Assembly (NCBI RefSeq): GCF_004339805.1
Contig: NZ_SLUI01000008.1
Location: 1-64,000 of the forward strand
DNA from: Anaerospora hongkongensis
Lineage (GTDB): Bacteria; Bacillota; Negativicutes; Sporomusales; DSM-15969
Length of the DNA: 64,000 bases
Direction of reading: 5' to 3'
Below are positions 36,436 to 46,872 of this stretch, piece by piece. The notes beneath the pieces are model-generated. The model had not been told where the DNA came from and did no database searches. It saw nothing but the letters and a program-made list of their open reading frames with translations. The translations under genes and the position numbers were made by a program. Numbering within the stretch: the stretch's first letter is position 1; every line of letters starts with the position of its first letter.

Positions 36436-37827
36436 TCATTTATCCCTAAGTTCGCTGATAATCGTTTCTAGACAAAGAACAATATCCGCAAATTCCTCAG
36501 TTGCTACCGTACACAAATCCAATTGCAGGCAGTCATCCGTTATCCGGGCAATAATTGGAATACCATTTTCCCTTAGCTTGCTTTCCAGCCTGTTCGGAGA
36601 CAGCTCCTCTATCTGAATAGCTACCGCATATGACGTTAGTTCCACAGCCGGCAGGGAACCGCCGCCTATTCGGGCCGCGCTCTTCACCACACTGCAGCTG
36701 CATCCCACTTTAGAAAGTAACCCTGCGAGTTGTTCCGCCTTTTCCCGGATAACCTCCGGTGGCTGCGTCATCATCCGTAACGTCGGAATGGATGTGACCG
36801 CCCGGGCAGGATCAAGATACTGGCGCAGTGTGACTTCTAATGCAGCTAATGTCAGCTTATCGATGCGCAGTGCCCTAAGCAGATGATTCTTTTTCATAGC
36901 ATCAATAAAAACTGATTTACCTATGATAATTCCCGCCTGTGGACCACCCAGCAGCTTATCGCCGCTAAAACAGATAAGATCGGCGCCTTGTCTGACACAC
37001 TGTTGTACGGTTATCTCTCCGGTTATGCCGTAAGGAGCCAAATCTACCATTAGGCCGCTGCCCAGATCGTAGATAGAGGGCAGCTGGTTTTGCCGGGCGA
37101 TTTCTGCAAGCTCCCGCATTGCTACCTCTTCCGTAAAACCAATAATTTTATAATTACTGGTATGTACTTTCAGTAAGGCGCCGGTATGCTCAGAAATTGC
37201 CGACCTATAATCGGAAGAATGGGTTTTGTTCGTCGTCCCCACTTCCACAAGCTTACAGCCGCTGGCAGCCATAATATTGGGTACGCGGAAGGAGCCGCCG
37301 ATTTCGACCAGTTCCCCCCGGGAGACAATTACCTCACGTCCCTTGGTAATAGAGTCCAGTACGAGATAAACGGCAGCGGCGTTGTTGTTCACAACCAGTG
37401 CTGCTTCAGCGCCAGTCAAACGGATGAGCAAATCCTCCACATGTTGATAACGTGAACCTCTGCTGCCATCAGTCAAATCGTATTCCAAATTGGAGTACCT
37501 GCAGCCCACACCGGTCAGCACCTTTGCGCACTCTTCATCTAGACAGGCTCTGCCTAAATTAGTATGGAGAATAATACCGGTAGCATTAATGACAGGGCGT
37601 AAATGCGGCTGTGACTGCCTTTTCAGTTCCAGCCTGATACCGGTAAGTAACTCTTCCTGATCGCAGCAGTCCCGTTTACCGGCTACAAGGCTTTTACGGT
37701 AACAGCCAAGTTCTTCCTGAATTACCGCTTTTACCAAATTGCGCGGCAAATCGCCGGCTTCGCTTTCTATCCGCCTCAGGAGATCATCCATCCTAGGTAA
37801 CGTGCGCAGGCATTGCTGATTGGTCAT
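36436..37827 (-). CDS. selA: L-seryl-tRNA(Sec) selenium transferase
   Basis: 463 aa. PLP-dependent; the Schiff-base lysine is Lys291 in CFSGDKLLGGPQAG. Further family signatures are INATGIILHTNLGRA and VVNNNAAAVYLVL. It converts Ser-tRNA(Sec) to Sec-tRNA(Sec) using selenophosphate from SelD. It lies inside the grd operon between grdD and grdI, so Sec synthesis is made together with its main consumers. Confidence 0.97.
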   Translation of the reverse strand: MTNQQCLRTLPRMDDLLRRIESEAGDLPRNLVKAVIQEELGCYRKSLVAGKRDCCDQEELLTGIRLELKRQSQPHLRPVINATGIILHTNLGRACLDEECAKVLTGVGCRYSNLEYDLTDGSRGSRYQHVEDLLIRLTGAEAALVVNNNAAAVYLVLDSITKGREVIVSRGELVEIGGSFRVPNIMAASGCKLVEVGTTNKTHSSDYRSAISEHTGALLKVHTSNYKIIGFTEEVAMRELAEIARQNQLPSIYDLGSGLMVDLAPYGITGEITVQQCVRQGADLICFSGDKLLGGPQAGIIIGKSVFIDAMKKNHLLRALRIDKLTLAALEVTLRQYLDPARAVTSIPTLRMMTQPPEVIREKAEQLAGLLSKVGCSCSVVKSAARIGGGSLPAVELTSYAVAIQIEELSPNRLESKLRENGIPIIARITDDCLQLDLCTVATEEFADIVLCLETIISELRDK

Positions 37828-37852
37828 GGAAAGGCCTCCTTGCCCAAAGTAG

Positions 37853-39019
37853 TTATTCGCTGATATATCCTTTCGCCCGCAAGATGCTTCTTGCCGGTAC
37901 TATTTTGGCTTCTGGAAGCAAGATAACCGGTCCCGTGCAGCCCATGCCGCTTTCGGCATAAATGCCTTGCTGCCATAAAGCCCGGACTGCATCTTCTAAG
38001 TCCAAAATTTCGATTCCGTGGATCTCCGCAGTCACCACTTCTTTTGGCGGCGCCGCTATTGTTGCAGACGCTTCCACCGTGTTCTTCTGCACCCGGCAGC
38101 CAGCCAGTACCGCATCAAGTCCAGCCCGTTTGGCCGCAGCCAATTCCTGCGCTAGTACCTGTTGGTAGTTGCCTCGCACCAACTCAGCCGCAAATTCAAT
38201 AGCACCTTTTACCACAGGAGCACCGGAAGCGCGGGAAACAATCAGGATTAGCTTATCAAAATTCTCCCCCATACCCGGCCCATATCCATAGCCCACAGAT
38301 TCATAATTGCCGCCGGTATTGTAAGAGGAAAATAGCTTCATTAATATGTTGCCTGTCAGTGAATCGGCAACCATAACATCACACGAGCCCATAAGTAAAT
38401 CATTGCCCCGCATGATGGCACCGCCGTCGCTCCTGCCCGATGTGGCAAACCGGATGGGATAACCGCCGGCTTGCAGCCGCTGCAGTTGAATTTCAGCTTG
38501 GCGGGCACCATCAATATTCAGCAGCCCCACTGTCGGTTCAATTACTCCGCAGGCCTTGGCTGTCGCGATGCCATACATAGCATTGCGCACAAGCCCCTCT
38601 ACCCGGTCGAGTGCTGTGGTTCCGGTAGTAGTGGCAATAAACATTTCCCGCCCCTTTGCCGGAGTAATCACCCGTCCTACCGTGGAAACCCCGATAGGAA
38701 AGGGATAATGCATGGTCACACCGCCTTGAACTGCACCGCTGGCCAGCAGGCCTTCCAGCGCCTTATGCCCCTCTTCTTCAGAAGCAACGCGCACTGTTTC
38801 AACGCCGGGGCAGCTTTGATCGTGTGTCCCGATAACCTTCACATTGATTCCCTGTTTTGCCGCCATGGCAGCAGCCCGGTAAAGCTCCTCTTCGCCATGC
38901 TCACTGCCGAGAGCGGTAAGCGCGATAGCAGCATGAGGTGATTGTCTGCCGGTTTCCAGCATATCTGCCATCTCCAAAAATGTACCGGCTAAGATACGGT
39001 TAATCTCTTTATCGGCCAT
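37853..39019 (-). CDS. grdD: Glycine/betaine reductase protein C, alpha subunit GrdD
   Basis: 388 aa from the ATG at 39019, which follows GGAGGG. A frame opening at 39058 overlaps grdC and is rejected. It resembles PlsX/phosphotransacetylase-type proteins. Near the C-terminus, a cysteine at about residue 361 (SGMGCTGPVILLPEA) corresponds to the active cysteine of GrdD. With GrdC it accepts the carboxymethyl-selenoether of GrdA, forms an acetyl thioester, and releases acetyl phosphate. The gap to grdC is 4 bp. Confidence 0.94.
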   Translation of the reverse strand: MADKEINRILAGTFLEMADMLETGRQSPHAAIALTALGSEHGEEELYRAAAMAAKQGINVKVIGTHDQSCPGVETVRVASEEEGHKALEGLLASGAVQGGVTMHYPFPIGVSTVGRVITPAKGREMFIATTTGTTALDRVEGLVRNAMYGIATAKACGVIEPTVGLLNIDGARQAEIQLQRLQAGGYPIRFATSGRSDGGAIMRGNDLLMGSCDVMVADSLTGNILMKLFSSYNTGGNYESVGYGYGPGMGENFDKLILIVSRASGAPVVKGAIEFAAELVRGNYQQVLAQELAAAKRAGLDAVLAGCRVQKNTVEASATIAAPPKEVVTAEIHGIEILDLEDAVRALWQQGIYAESGMGCTGPVILLPEAKIVPARSILRAKGYISE

Positions 39020-39023
39020 CGTG

Positions 39024-40562
39024 CTATCCCTCCAGCTTTCCGGCAAGGTGTCCAGCAAACTCCCGTAAGGATGCGGCCATTAGCTGCTTCACTCTGGCTT
39101 CGGTAATACCGGCTTCCGGAGATACGCCGCTATTTTTCTGCAGCACAAAAGAAATCCCGTCAAATAAGTTCGTCATGCGACCTAAAAATAAACTTCCTTT
39201 GCCTACGAACATGGCTCGCTCTATTTTGCCCGCCAGCATTTCCTGCCGGGCAAAGCCCAGATAAGGAACGCCTGAGGGGATATGCCCCTGCGTTGGTGCC
39301 CAGCCGGCCATACCGTGTTTTTCTACAAAGGCAGTCAATTCCGCTTTCTGGATTTGCCCCTTCATTGCAGCCAGTGCACCAATCATTTTGTAATTTGCCT
39401 CAGGCACATTCCCGGCACCGGCCGGTTTTGTGATATCCGGATTTTGCATTTCCAGCGAATATTTATCCACATCAGTCAGTTTTAGTCCGGCTTTCTCCAG
39501 CGGCGCAAAAGTCAGTGACGAAATCACGTTCTGCGGCGATGAACCGGTACCAACGGTATGACGGCCAAGAATATCCGTGTTAAGTTCCGGACTGACACCA
39601 TCATTTTTCGATATCAGCACCGCAAATCCAGCCACACAATCTTCCAATATCGGCAGGCCCTTTTTCAGATGGTCCTTGCCGTTCATTCCCAGCTTGGCTG
39701 TGGAGCCGCCTGCAGCTACCACCACATGATTAAAGACGCCGGCTTTAACCAAAGAAGCCCCCTGCACCAGTGCATGAGTAGGACCGGCGCAGAAACCACG
39801 CACATCACTGCCGGTGGCATTGATAAGTCCTGCCATTTCAGCCGCAGCTTTGGCGAAGTTACCGCCGCCACGCTGATTCATGTCACCGCAGGCTTCCTCA
39901 GAACACTCAATCACATAGTCTATTTCTTCTTTATTCACACCGGTCTGGTGGATTAAATGCAGTACAGATACTACGCAGGATGCCTTGGAAACCAGGTTTT
40001 CAAAAATAACATGGGCCGACAGGGAATCATCAATATCATGGGCGGCCTTTACGCAGCCAATTACTTCACCCTGGAAATAAATCGCCTCAGCATGGGCATT
40101 TTGAATCAATTCGGCAATCTCCGCAGCAGCAGCAGGCTTATCAAAGCCTGCCAGCATATTATTATCCACCAGCGGATGCGCTTCCAGCTTAGACTTAACG
40201 CTTTTGCTGAAGCTTTCATTCAGCTTAACCAGGTCAAATACATCGCAGATTTTCATCATGCCGATAAATTCATCTTCCGGCATAATTTCTCCGAATATCC
40301 CCTGCCGCTCGGCTTCCACCTGTTGTTCATACCAGGGCATTGGCAGCGCAGCTAATGCTTCAGGAGTCATATTCCCGATATAAACCTGATTAGGCGGATA
40401 AGACAAACATGTCTCATAAGCACGCAGACTCTTGCCTATTTCTTTTAGGTAACTAGAATCAGGATCTATTTTCCTCTGAGTAGTCTGGGTCGTGCCATTA
40501 TGAATGACCATATCCGGCGTATGTGCCAGAAAATAGCTCGCCCCCTTCAATACACTGTACAT
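39024..40562 (-). CDS. grdC: Glycine/betaine reductase protein C, beta subunit GrdC
   Basis: 512 aa from the ATG at 40562, 8 nt after AAGGA; an ATG 9 nt earlier overlaps that site. It has a thiolase/FabH-like fold with KAS-III-type segments such as GSDVRGFCAGPTHALVQGA and VVVAAGGSTAKLGMNGK. It forms protein C with GrdD. It follows grdA1 closely, giving the order grdA-grdC-grdD. Confidence 0.94.
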   Translation of the reverse strand: MYSVLKGASYFLAHTPDMVIHNGTTQTTQRKIDPDSSYLKEIGKSLRAYETCLSYPPNQVYIGNMTPEALAALPMPWYEQQVEAERQGIFGEIMPEDEFIGMMKICDVFDLVKLNESFSKSVKSKLEAHPLVDNNMLAGFDKPAAAAEIAELIQNAHAEAIYFQGEVIGCVKAAHDIDDSLSAHVIFENLVSKASCVVSVLHLIHQTGVNKEEIDYVIECSEEACGDMNQRGGGNFAKAAAEMAGLINATGSDVRGFCAGPTHALVQGASLVKAGVFNHVVVAAGGSTAKLGMNGKDHLKKGLPILEDCVAGFAVLISKNDGVSPELNTDILGRHTVGTGSSPQNVISSLTFAPLEKAGLKLTDVDKYSLEMQNPDITKPAGAGNVPEANYKMIGALAAMKGQIQKAELTAFVEKHGMAGWAPTQGHIPSGVPYLGFARQEMLAGKIERAMFVGKGSLFLGRMTNLFDGISFVLQKNSGVSPEAGITEARVKQLMAASLREFAGHLAGKLEG

Positions 40563-40598
40563 GGAAAACATCCTTTCTATTAAAGATTAGAAATTGCA

Positions 40599-41066
40599 CT
40601 AGAATTTGCAGTACTGGTCACGAATAGAACTCATTTCCTGAACAATGCTGTCTACATCCAGCACCATTTCCATCATACTGATCTGTTCTTCATACACCTG
40701 GGGATCGACCTCGTCCTTCACTTCCGGCTCACATACATGGTATACTCTCAGTCCCAACTGGACTCCCGCCAATGGACCTGCAAAAGTGGGGTCACCGGCA
40801 GTTACGGTCTCGGCTGCTAAGCCTGCCGCTTCTCCCTCGGCTGCGCCGAGCAGAACGACAACATTGTCTGCGCCGAATTCCTCCGTAAACTCCTTAACCC
40901 GCTTTTGGTTTTCCAGATCCATGGCCCCCGCAGCAGTTCAGACAAAGCATTCTGTTGATGAGAATACTACGTCTGCACCCGCAGTTTTTGCGCAAAGCGC
41001 GATTGCGGGTCCGGGGATACCATCTCTGTCGCCGATAATGATGACTTTTTTGTCTTTCAGCAACAT
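40599..41066 (-). CDS. grdA: Selenoprotein A of glycine/sarcosine/betaine reductase, copy 1
   Basis: 155 aa when the UGA at 40938-40940 (codon 43) is read as selenocysteine. The surrounding residues [15 protein letters not shown] are the GrdA signature. The start at 41066 has an AGGAGG site. It carries the selenol that takes the carboxymethyl group from protein B and hands it to protein C; the adjacent Cys40 forms the selenide-sulfide reduced by thioredoxin. An annotation pipeline would report only the 107-aa part after the UGA. It lies in a 526-bp segment repeated at 46898-47423. Confidence 0.96.
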
Positions 41067-41132
41067 TCCTGACTCCTCCTCATGTAATTTTATTTAATCA
41101 GCTGCAGCAGAGCCGCAGCTGCTAAATATACT
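40607..41132. repeat. Duplicated grdA segment, copy 1
   Basis: This 526-bp stretch recurs in the same orientation at 46898-47423, offset by exactly 6291 bp with no indel seen. It runs from the last codons of grdA through its whole coding region and upstream leader to the last codons of trxA. Differences are few and mostly synonymous. Confidence 0.95.
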
Positions 41133-41439
41133 TTTTGAGCATTTGTTCCACATTCTCGGGAGTTGCCGCCTCTTTTATCAGTTCCTCCACTTTGACACCG
41201 TCTTTATAGATCGCAATCACCGGCAAGCCTAAAATCTTCTGACCAATAGCCAGCCGCCGGGCAGCAGTCGTATTAAGTTTCGTAAATTTAATTTTATCGC
41301 CGTAGGCTTCCTCCAGTGCTTCAATATAGGGCAGTAAGGCTTTGCATGGTTCGCAGCCGTCACCGAAAAAATCTACCAGCACCGTTTCTTGGGCTTTTAA
41401 TACCTCTGTTTCAAAGCTTTCTTTGTCCACTACTAACAT
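41122..41439 (-). CDS. trxA: Thioredoxin of the reductase system, with GCEPC active site
   Basis: 105 aa from the ATG at 41439 after AAAGGAGAG; the frame extends to 41469 without a ribosome site. The active site is DGCEPCK (Cys29, Cys32), replacing the usual WCGPC. Such atypical thioredoxins are characteristic of grd clusters, where they reduce selenoprotein A. It follows trxB by 35 bp. Its last codons are included in the 526-bp repeat. Confidence 0.94.
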   Translation of the reverse strand: MLVVDKESFETEVLKAQETVLVDFFGDGCEPCKALLPYIEALEEAYGDKIKFTKLNTTAARRLAIGQKILGLPVIAIYKDGVKVEELIKEAATPENVEQMLKKYI

Positions 41440-41474
41440 AACAGCACTCTCCTTTTTTACTACCGGCATGCCGG

Positions 41475-42407
41475 TTAGTGTTCTAAATATTTTTCCGCCA
41501 TCATGGCGGCTATCGCCCCGTCTGCCGCAGCGGTTACTACCTGGCGAACTTGTTTAACCCGTATATCACCGGCAGCAAATACGCCAGGAATATTGGTTTC
41601 CATGTTTTCATTGGTAAGGATATATCCATCGTAGATAGTAATAGCCTCAGCAAACACAGCTGATTGAGGCAAGAAGCCGATAAACCCGAAGACCCCAAAA
41701 GTACCATCCTCTTCAGGAGCCAGAATCTCAAATTCTTCACCGGTTCTCACATTTTTAACCGTCATACCTTCCAGCAAACCATCACCTTTTAACTTGGTGA
41801 TAACCGTGTCCCACATAAAATGGATTTTGGGATTTTTGTGCGCCTTCTCCTGGATCGACCTGGCTGCCCGCAGTTGGTCACGACGGTGAATAATCGTTAC
41901 CTTGCGGCCGAACTTAGTCAGATACATCGCCTCTTCGACAGCAGTGTCCCCGCCGCCAACGACATAAATATCCATATCCTCAAAAAAATTACCGTCGCAG
42001 GTAGCACAATAGGAAACACCCTTGCCAATTAATTCCCGCTCGCCCTCGCAGCCTATAGGACGAGGATACGCGCCGGTGGCAATGATTACTGTCCGCCCGA
42101 AATACTCGCCTTTCTTACCTGTAAGAACTTTGACCTCACCGGAAAAATCTACCTGAACTATCGTATCCCGGACACGTTCCACCCCAAAGTTTTCCGTCTG
42201 CCGCGTCATCCGCGCGACCAGAGAGCTGCCTGATTCCTCTTCTATGCAGCCGGGATAGTTCTCCACCTCAGAGGTAATGACAATTTGTCCGCCGTCCTTC
42301 TCCTTCTCAATTAACAGAGTGGTCAGCCGGGAACGGCCTGCATATAATCCGGCGGAAAGCCCCGCAGGGCCGGCACCGATGATCAAGACATCGTATATTT
42401 GTTGCAT
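41475..42407 (-). CDS. trxB: Thioredoxin reductase
   Basis: 310 aa from the ATG at 42407, preceded by GGAAGGGAG. The open frame continues upstream to 42794, but that part lies over selB and is not coding. FAD motif IIGAGPAGLSAG at the N-terminus, NADPH motif VVGGGDTAVEEA, redox pair CATC (Cys134, Cys137), and FAAGDIRVKQVRQVVTAAADG near the end. It reduces TrxA for the Grd system. Confidence 0.97.
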   Translation of the reverse strand: MQQIYDVLIIGAGPAGLSAGLYAGRSRLTTLLIEKEKDGGQIVITSEVENYPGCIEEESGSSLVARMTRQTENFGVERVRDTIVQVDFSGEVKVLTGKKGEYFGRTVIIATGAYPRPIGCEGERELIGKGVSYCATCDGNFFEDMDIYVVGGGDTAVEEAMYLTKFGRKVTIIHRRDQLRAARSIQEKAHKNPKIHFMWDTVITKLKGDGLLEGMTVKNVRTGEEFEILAPEEDGTFGVFGFIGFLPQSAVFAEAITIYDGYILTNENMETNIPGVFAAGDIRVKQVRQVVTAAADGAIAAMMAEKYLEH

Positions 42408-42426
42408 GATTATCTCCCTTCCTTCT

Positions 42427-44295
42427 TCACAGCAATACCCGCTCTTCCCCCTGACGGCTCGTAAATTTATCGCGGTCCATTTTTTCCAGCAAAAGCAGCG
42501 CATATTTCCTGCTGGTTTGCAGTTTGTCCCGGAAATCAGACAGTCGGATGGCGCCGTGTTCACCAGCCAGTTGAGCCGCAAGTGTTTTTGCTTTTGTATA
42601 CAAATCGCCCAATAGGATAACATGTCCGTCCAAGGACACAAAGTCAGATTGCAGCATCGCTTCCAAAACAGCCTGCCTGTCTTTGTCACTGCCGGCAAGC
42701 TCAGCGTTGGCAAGAGGGGCATAGCCGGCTTTTTGCACGGCGGCCAACATCTCATCGCGAATGCTTCCCAGTTTTTTTGAAAATACCGGTACAAATCCAG
42801 CTTGAAAAATCATCGTACCTTTTTGGCCAATCCGCCCGGTTTCTTTCATCCAGCCCAAAAGCCATTCAAACTCTCTGGGCCGGCTGGAAAATTCCAGCCG
42901 TGCCTGTAGTTCAGCCTTGGTAATCCCGGCGCGCAGCGGAAATTGAGCATGATAAGCTTCGAGAATGCTAATGGTCTGTATCAGTAAAGCTTGCAGGGCT
43001 TCAATGTGAACACTACGGTTTTCGAATACGAGTATCCGGCCTGCCTCCAGCAGTAACTGCCACTGTAATTCAGCTGCTTCCACGTTGGACGCCAAAGCAA
43101 TAGCTTCCTTATCAACGAACAGGCTCTCTTTTGCAAACGCTTCCAGAACTTGCTGAGGCGTGCCTTTATCCTTAATCTGCATGATAGCCAGCGCCTGATG
43201 CTCGGTATAACCGGTTCGTTTTGCTGCCGGATCGACTATCCAGCCGCCGCCGATTGTTTGAACAGGGGTCAAGCTCCGCAGCACAAAGCGGTCAGATTTG
43301 CGGGCTATGACGGAAGTATCAGTTAAGAGCTTTGCATAGCACGTCTCACCGGGGTGAATTTGCCTGCAGCCCATCGGAACAACTTTAGCCACTACCTCAG
43401 CCGCTCCCAGATACAATTTCAACCGTTCCAGCCGTTTAACCGGCTGACTGGCATCAGCAGCAATGGAAAGCTGGACATCCAGGGTACACGTGGCTTGCAC
43501 CGACCCCCGTCTGGCAACCACGCAGCCCCGGTGAGCCTGCTCTACCGCCACACCGGCTAAATTGAGTGCCGTCCGCTGTCCGGCATGAGCCGTAGCAACT
43601 GCCTGTTCATGAATTTGAATCCCCCTTACTTTTACGGGAATCCCCTGAGGATAAATTGCCAGCTCATCATTTACGTCAATCAAGCCTTCCGTCAATGTAC
43701 CGGTAACTACCGTACCAAAGCCCTTTACGGAGAAGATACGGTCAACCGGCAGCCGGGCAGGCTTGGCAACGGCTTCCCGCCGCACCCCAGCTGCCATATG
43801 ATCCAGCAGGGTCTTCAATTCTGCAATGCCCTGGCCGGTAAGAGAATCCACCTGAACCACAGGCGCTTGCCGCAAAGCTGTGGTTGCCAGATACTCTTTG
43901 GTATCCTCGACCACCAATTCCCGGAAATCGTCCTCTACCATGCCAATCTTTGTAATGACAATAACAGCTTGGGTAATCCCCAGATACTGCAGAATATGAA
44001 TATGCTCCCTGGTTTGCGGCATAACACCCTCGTTGCCGGCAATAATCACCATCGCAATGTCGATACCGCTTGCACCGGCAAGCATATTTTTAATAAACCG
44101 TTCATGTCCGGGCACATCGACAAAACCCGCTGTCTTCCCACAGGGAAGCCTGCAATAAGCAAACCCCAGATTAATGGTGATGCCGCGCCGCTTTTCCTCG
44201 GCCAGCGTATCTGTGTCAAAGCCGGTTAGAGCCCTTACCAGAGTAGTCTTGCCGTGATCGATGTGCCCGGCTGTTCCAATTACAATGCTCTCCAT
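42427..44295 (-). CDS. selB: Selenocysteine-specific elongation factor SelB
   Basis: 622 aa. G1 motif [12 protein letters not shown]3 DVPGHERF and G4 TKIG, then EF-Tu-like domains and C-terminal winged-helix repeats (about 400-622) that bind the SECIS RNA. It delivers Sec-tRNA(Sec) to UGA codons in grdA1, grdA2 and grdH. It starts 7 bp after selD. Confidence 0.96.
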   Translation of the reverse strand: MESIVIGTAGHIDHGKTTLVRALTGFDTDTLAEEKRRGITINLGFAYCRLPCGKTAGFVDVPGHERFIKNMLAGASGIDIAMVIIAGNEGVMPQTREHIHILQYLGITQAVIVITKIGMVEDDFRELVVEDTKEYLATTALRQAPVVQVDSLTGQGIAELKTLLDHMAAGVRREAVAKPARLPVDRIFSVKGFGTVVTGTLTEGLIDVNDELAIYPQGIPVKVRGIQIHEQAVATAHAGQRTALNLAGVAVEQAHRGCVVARRGSVQATCTLDVQLSIAADASQPVKRLERLKLYLGAAEVVAKVVPMGCRQIHPGETCYAKLLTDTSVIARKSDRFVLRSLTPVQTIGGGWIVDPAAKRTGYTEHQALAIMQIKDKGTPQQVLEAFAKESLFVDKEAIALASNVEAAELQWQLLLEAGRILVFENRSVHIEALQALLIQTISILEAYHAQFPLRAGITKAELQARLEFSSRPREFEWLLGWMKETGRIGQKGTMIFQAGFVPVFSKKLGSIRDEMLAAVQKAGYAPLANAELAGSDKDRQAVLEAMLQSDFVSLDGHVILLGDLYTKAKTLAAQLAGEHGAIRLSDFRDKLQTSRKYALLLLEKMDRDKFTSRQGEERVLL

Positions 44296-44302
44296 CTCAA
44301 CC

Positions 44303-45334
44303 TCAACCGTAAACGATAATATTTTGATCCATCCGATCCACCACTTCCCCTACCATACAGGAAGCAACAGTCAGGGTGCTCAGCTCTGCCAGCAGCGCAG
44401 CCGCATCCTCTGCGGCCACGCTTAAGAGCAGTCCGCCGGAAGTCTGTGGATCAAATAAGATCTCTTCCATTGCCGGGGCAACATTGGTAAAGCTGACTTT
44501 CTCCTGCAAAAAAGTACGGTTTTTCTGTCCGCCGCCGGTAATCAGAAATTCCTCCGCCAGACGCCACGCTTCCGGTATATACAAAACCTGCCGGCTGTCT
44601 ACGCGGATTGAATAGCCGCTTGTTACCATTTCATTCAAATGCCCCAGAAAACCGAATCCGGTTACATCCGTACAGCTGTGGATGTTATAGCGGGCTGCGA
44701 TTTCAAACGCATACTTATTGAGCGTTTGCATCCCGTCCACAGCCTGTTCGAAGCTTTCACGGGACGCCTCTCCTGCCTTATACGCAGAAGTCACCATTCC
44801 CACGCCGAGAGGCTTTGTCAGCAAGATCCGATCGCCAATTTGGCAGCGGTTGTTATACATAATCCGGTCTGGCTGGACAACACCGGTCACCGAAAGGCCA
44901 TATTTGGGTTCTTTATCATTGATGGAATGGCCCCCGCAAAGTACGCCGCCGGCTTCCTGCACTTTTTCTGCTCCGCCGCGAAGGATTGCCCCGAGAATGG
45001 CCGGGTCCTCATCTTCCGGGAAACAAACAATATTCAAAGCAGTTTTCACCTGCCCGCCCATGGCATAAATATCGCTAAGCGCATTGGTGGCAGCAATTTT
45101 GCCAAACAAATAAGGATCATCAACCATTGGCGGAAAAAAATCCAGGGTTTGGATCATCGCCAGGTCATCCCGGAGACGGTATACTGCACCGTCGTCAGAA
45201 GTGTCAAAGCCTACCAGCAAATCGGGGTCATTAAAAGTAGGAATATTGGCAACGGCATCCTTGAGAAGCCCTTGCGGCAGCTTGGCGATGCAGCCCCCGC
45301 AAGAAGTAAACTTATTCAATTTTCTAATATCCAT
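44303..45334 (-). CDS. selD: Selenophosphate synthase
   Basis: 343 aa. The N-terminal active site has Cys15 and Lys18 in CGGCIAK, matching the catalytic Cys and Lys of E. coli SelD. It uses Cys, not Sec, since no UGA is present. DCGG-type metal and ATP motifs (LVGFDTSDDGAVYRL, ATNALSDIYAMGG) follow. It makes selenophosphate from selenide and ATP for SelA. It sits between the BCCT transporter and selB. Confidence 0.96.
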   Translation of the reverse strand: MDIRKLNKFTSCGGCIAKLPQGLLKDAVANIPTFNDPDLLVGFDTSDDGAVYRLRDDLAMIQTLDFFPPMVDDPYLFGKIAATNALSDIYAMGGQVKTALNIVCFPEDEDPAILGAILRGGAEKVQEAGGVLCGGHSINDKEPKYGLSVTGVVQPDRIMYNNRCQIGDRILLTKPLGVGMVTSAYKAGEASRESFEQAVDGMQTLNKYAFEIAARYNIHSCTDVTGFGFLGHLNEMVTSGYSIRVDSRQVLYIPEAWRLAEEFLITGGGQKNRTFLQEKVSFTNVAPAMEEILFDPQTSGGLLLSVAAEDAAALLAELSTLTVASCMVGEVVDRMDQNIIVYG

Positions 45335-45381
45335 AACGGTTCCTTTCTGCCTGTTATACAGCGTTAGGTTTTATTTTGATG

Positions 45382-46872
45382 CTACGCATCTTCCTCTTTC
45401 AGGGCTTTATAGATGCAATAGCACATAACCAGCATAATCAGCATGAACGGAAAAGCCGCGGCAATGGAAGCTGTCTGTAATGTTTTAATGGCTGCAATAC
45501 CGCCAACCAAAACCAGCATGATCGTAACAGCACCTTGCGTAATCCCCCAGAAGCTGCGCAATTTTACACTGGGGTTCATTTCTCCGCCTGAAGTCAGCAT
45601 ACCCAGCACATAGGTTGCAGAGTTTGCTGCCCCTGCAAACGAGGCCACGATCAGAACAATCGCCAGTGGAGCGGTAAGTGCATAAAACGGCATGTGTTTA
45701 AGCGTAACAAACAGTGCAGTGGTATAATCCGCTTTAACGGCTGCCTGAATAGCCCCCTTGGATAACTCATCCAGATAGAATGCAGCTCCACCGTATATTC
45801 CCAGCCAAATGAGGCAAAACCCGGCTGGAAGCAGCGTAACTGCAAAAATGAATTCACGAATACTGCGGCCCCTGGAAACACGGGCTATGAATTGGCCGAC
45901 AAACGCCGCCCAGGCAATATACCAGGCCCTGTAGAACACCGGCCATGCCTGAACCCAATCCGTATTCCCCATCCACAGGCTCTGTGCGATGAAATTTTGC
46001 AGGTAATCGCCAAGCGCATGGGTAAAAAGATTTAATTGAAAAATCGAACCACCGACGAGGAAGATAAAGATCATGAACACAATCGAAAGCCAAACCTTAA
46101 TATCGGCAACTAGCTGCATAGCCTGATGTAATCCTGAGACAGTAGCAACTGTAAAAATCACAGTCATCACCGCTATGATAATGGCAATCATCCCGGGCGA
46201 CGACGGGATCCCCCAGATAAACTGCAAACCGGAGGCAATCTGATTAGCTCCTAATCCTAAGCTGGTAGCGATACCAAATATAGTGGCAAATACAGTAAGA
46301 ATATCAATTGTCTTACCGATTGGTCCGTAAATACGATCACCAATGAGCGGGTAGAAAACCGAACTGATCAGGCACGGCAGACCTTTTCTGAACTGGAAAT
46401 AGGCCAGGGCCAAACCACAAAGCGCATAAATTACCCAGACATGGACACCAAAATCGTTAAATGCAATTCGCATGGCTAAAAACATGGCTTCTGTGGTATT
46501 ACCTGTTCCAAGGGGAGGGGACATATAATGCATCATGGGTTCTGCAATCGACCAAAAGACCATGCCAATTCCCATCCCACTGCCGAAGAGCATGGTAAAC
46601 CACTGGAAATCACTAAATTCCGGTTTCTCATCATCCCGGCCGAGCTTGATACTGCCATAACGGCTAAGGGCAATACTATATAGAGTAATCATAAAGACAA
46701 ACACTGACATGAGATACATCCAACCGAAATTGCCGGTTAAAAATGCCATTACCGTATTTGATGCTTTTCCCATCTCAGCAGGCAGAACAATACTAAACGC
46801 AACAAACAATAAGGATATAGCTGCAGAAACATACAGAACTGTGCGGTTTTGCGAGCCTTGGACATTTGCCAT
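45382..46872 (-). CDS. BCCT-family transporter, probably glycine betaine uptake
   Basis: 496 aa with about 12 membrane helices. The BCCT signature region reads GMGIGMVFWSIAEPMMHY, with the Gly-rich stretch of sodium-coupled betaine carriers (BetP/OpuD), not the CaiT variant. WAAFVGQFIARVSRGRSIREF is the second conserved block. Its ATG overlaps the grdA2 stop by one base (TAATG), so it is translationally coupled to a reductase selenoprotein. That links the substrate of the reductase to a quaternary amine. Confidence 0.93.
   Translation of the reverse strand: MANVQGSQNRTVLYVSAAISLLFVAFSIVLPAEMGKASNTVMAFLTGNFGWMYLMSVFVFMITLYSIALSRYGSIKLGRDDEKPEFSDFQWFTMLFGSGMGIGMVFWSIAEPMMHYMSPPLGTGNTTEAMFLAMRIAFNDFGVHVWVIYALCGLALAYFQFRKGLPCLISSVFYPLIGDRIYGPIGKTIDILTVFATIFGIATSLGLGANQIASGLQFIWGIPSSPGMIAIIIAVMTVIFTVATVSGLHQAMQLVADIKVWLSIVFMIFIFLVGGSIFQLNLFTHALGDYLQNFIAQSLWMGNTDWVQAWPVFYRAWYIAWAAFVGQFIARVSRGRSIREFIFAVTLLPAGFCLIWLGIYGGAAFYLDELSKGAIQAAVKADYTTALFVTLKHMPFYALTAPLAIVLIVASFAGAANSATYVLGMLTSGGEMNPSVKLRSFWGITQGAVTIMLVLVGGIAAIKTLQTASIAAAFPFMLIMLVMCYCIYKALKEEDA

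Noticed and set aside
40599-40922. Separate 107-aa protein starting MDLENQ
   Set aside because: It is the part of GrdA after the selenocysteine UGA; the ATG is an internal Met, and the true start is at 41066. The same holds for 46872-47213 in copy 2.
42408-42794. N-terminal 129-residue extension of thioredoxin reductase
   Set aside because: It overlaps the end of selB, has no TrxB similarity, and a strong ribosome site precedes the internal ATG at 42407.
44303-45334. SelD as a selenoprotein
   Set aside because: Some SelD proteins carry Sec at the active site, but here the codon encodes Cys15 and the frame has no UGA.
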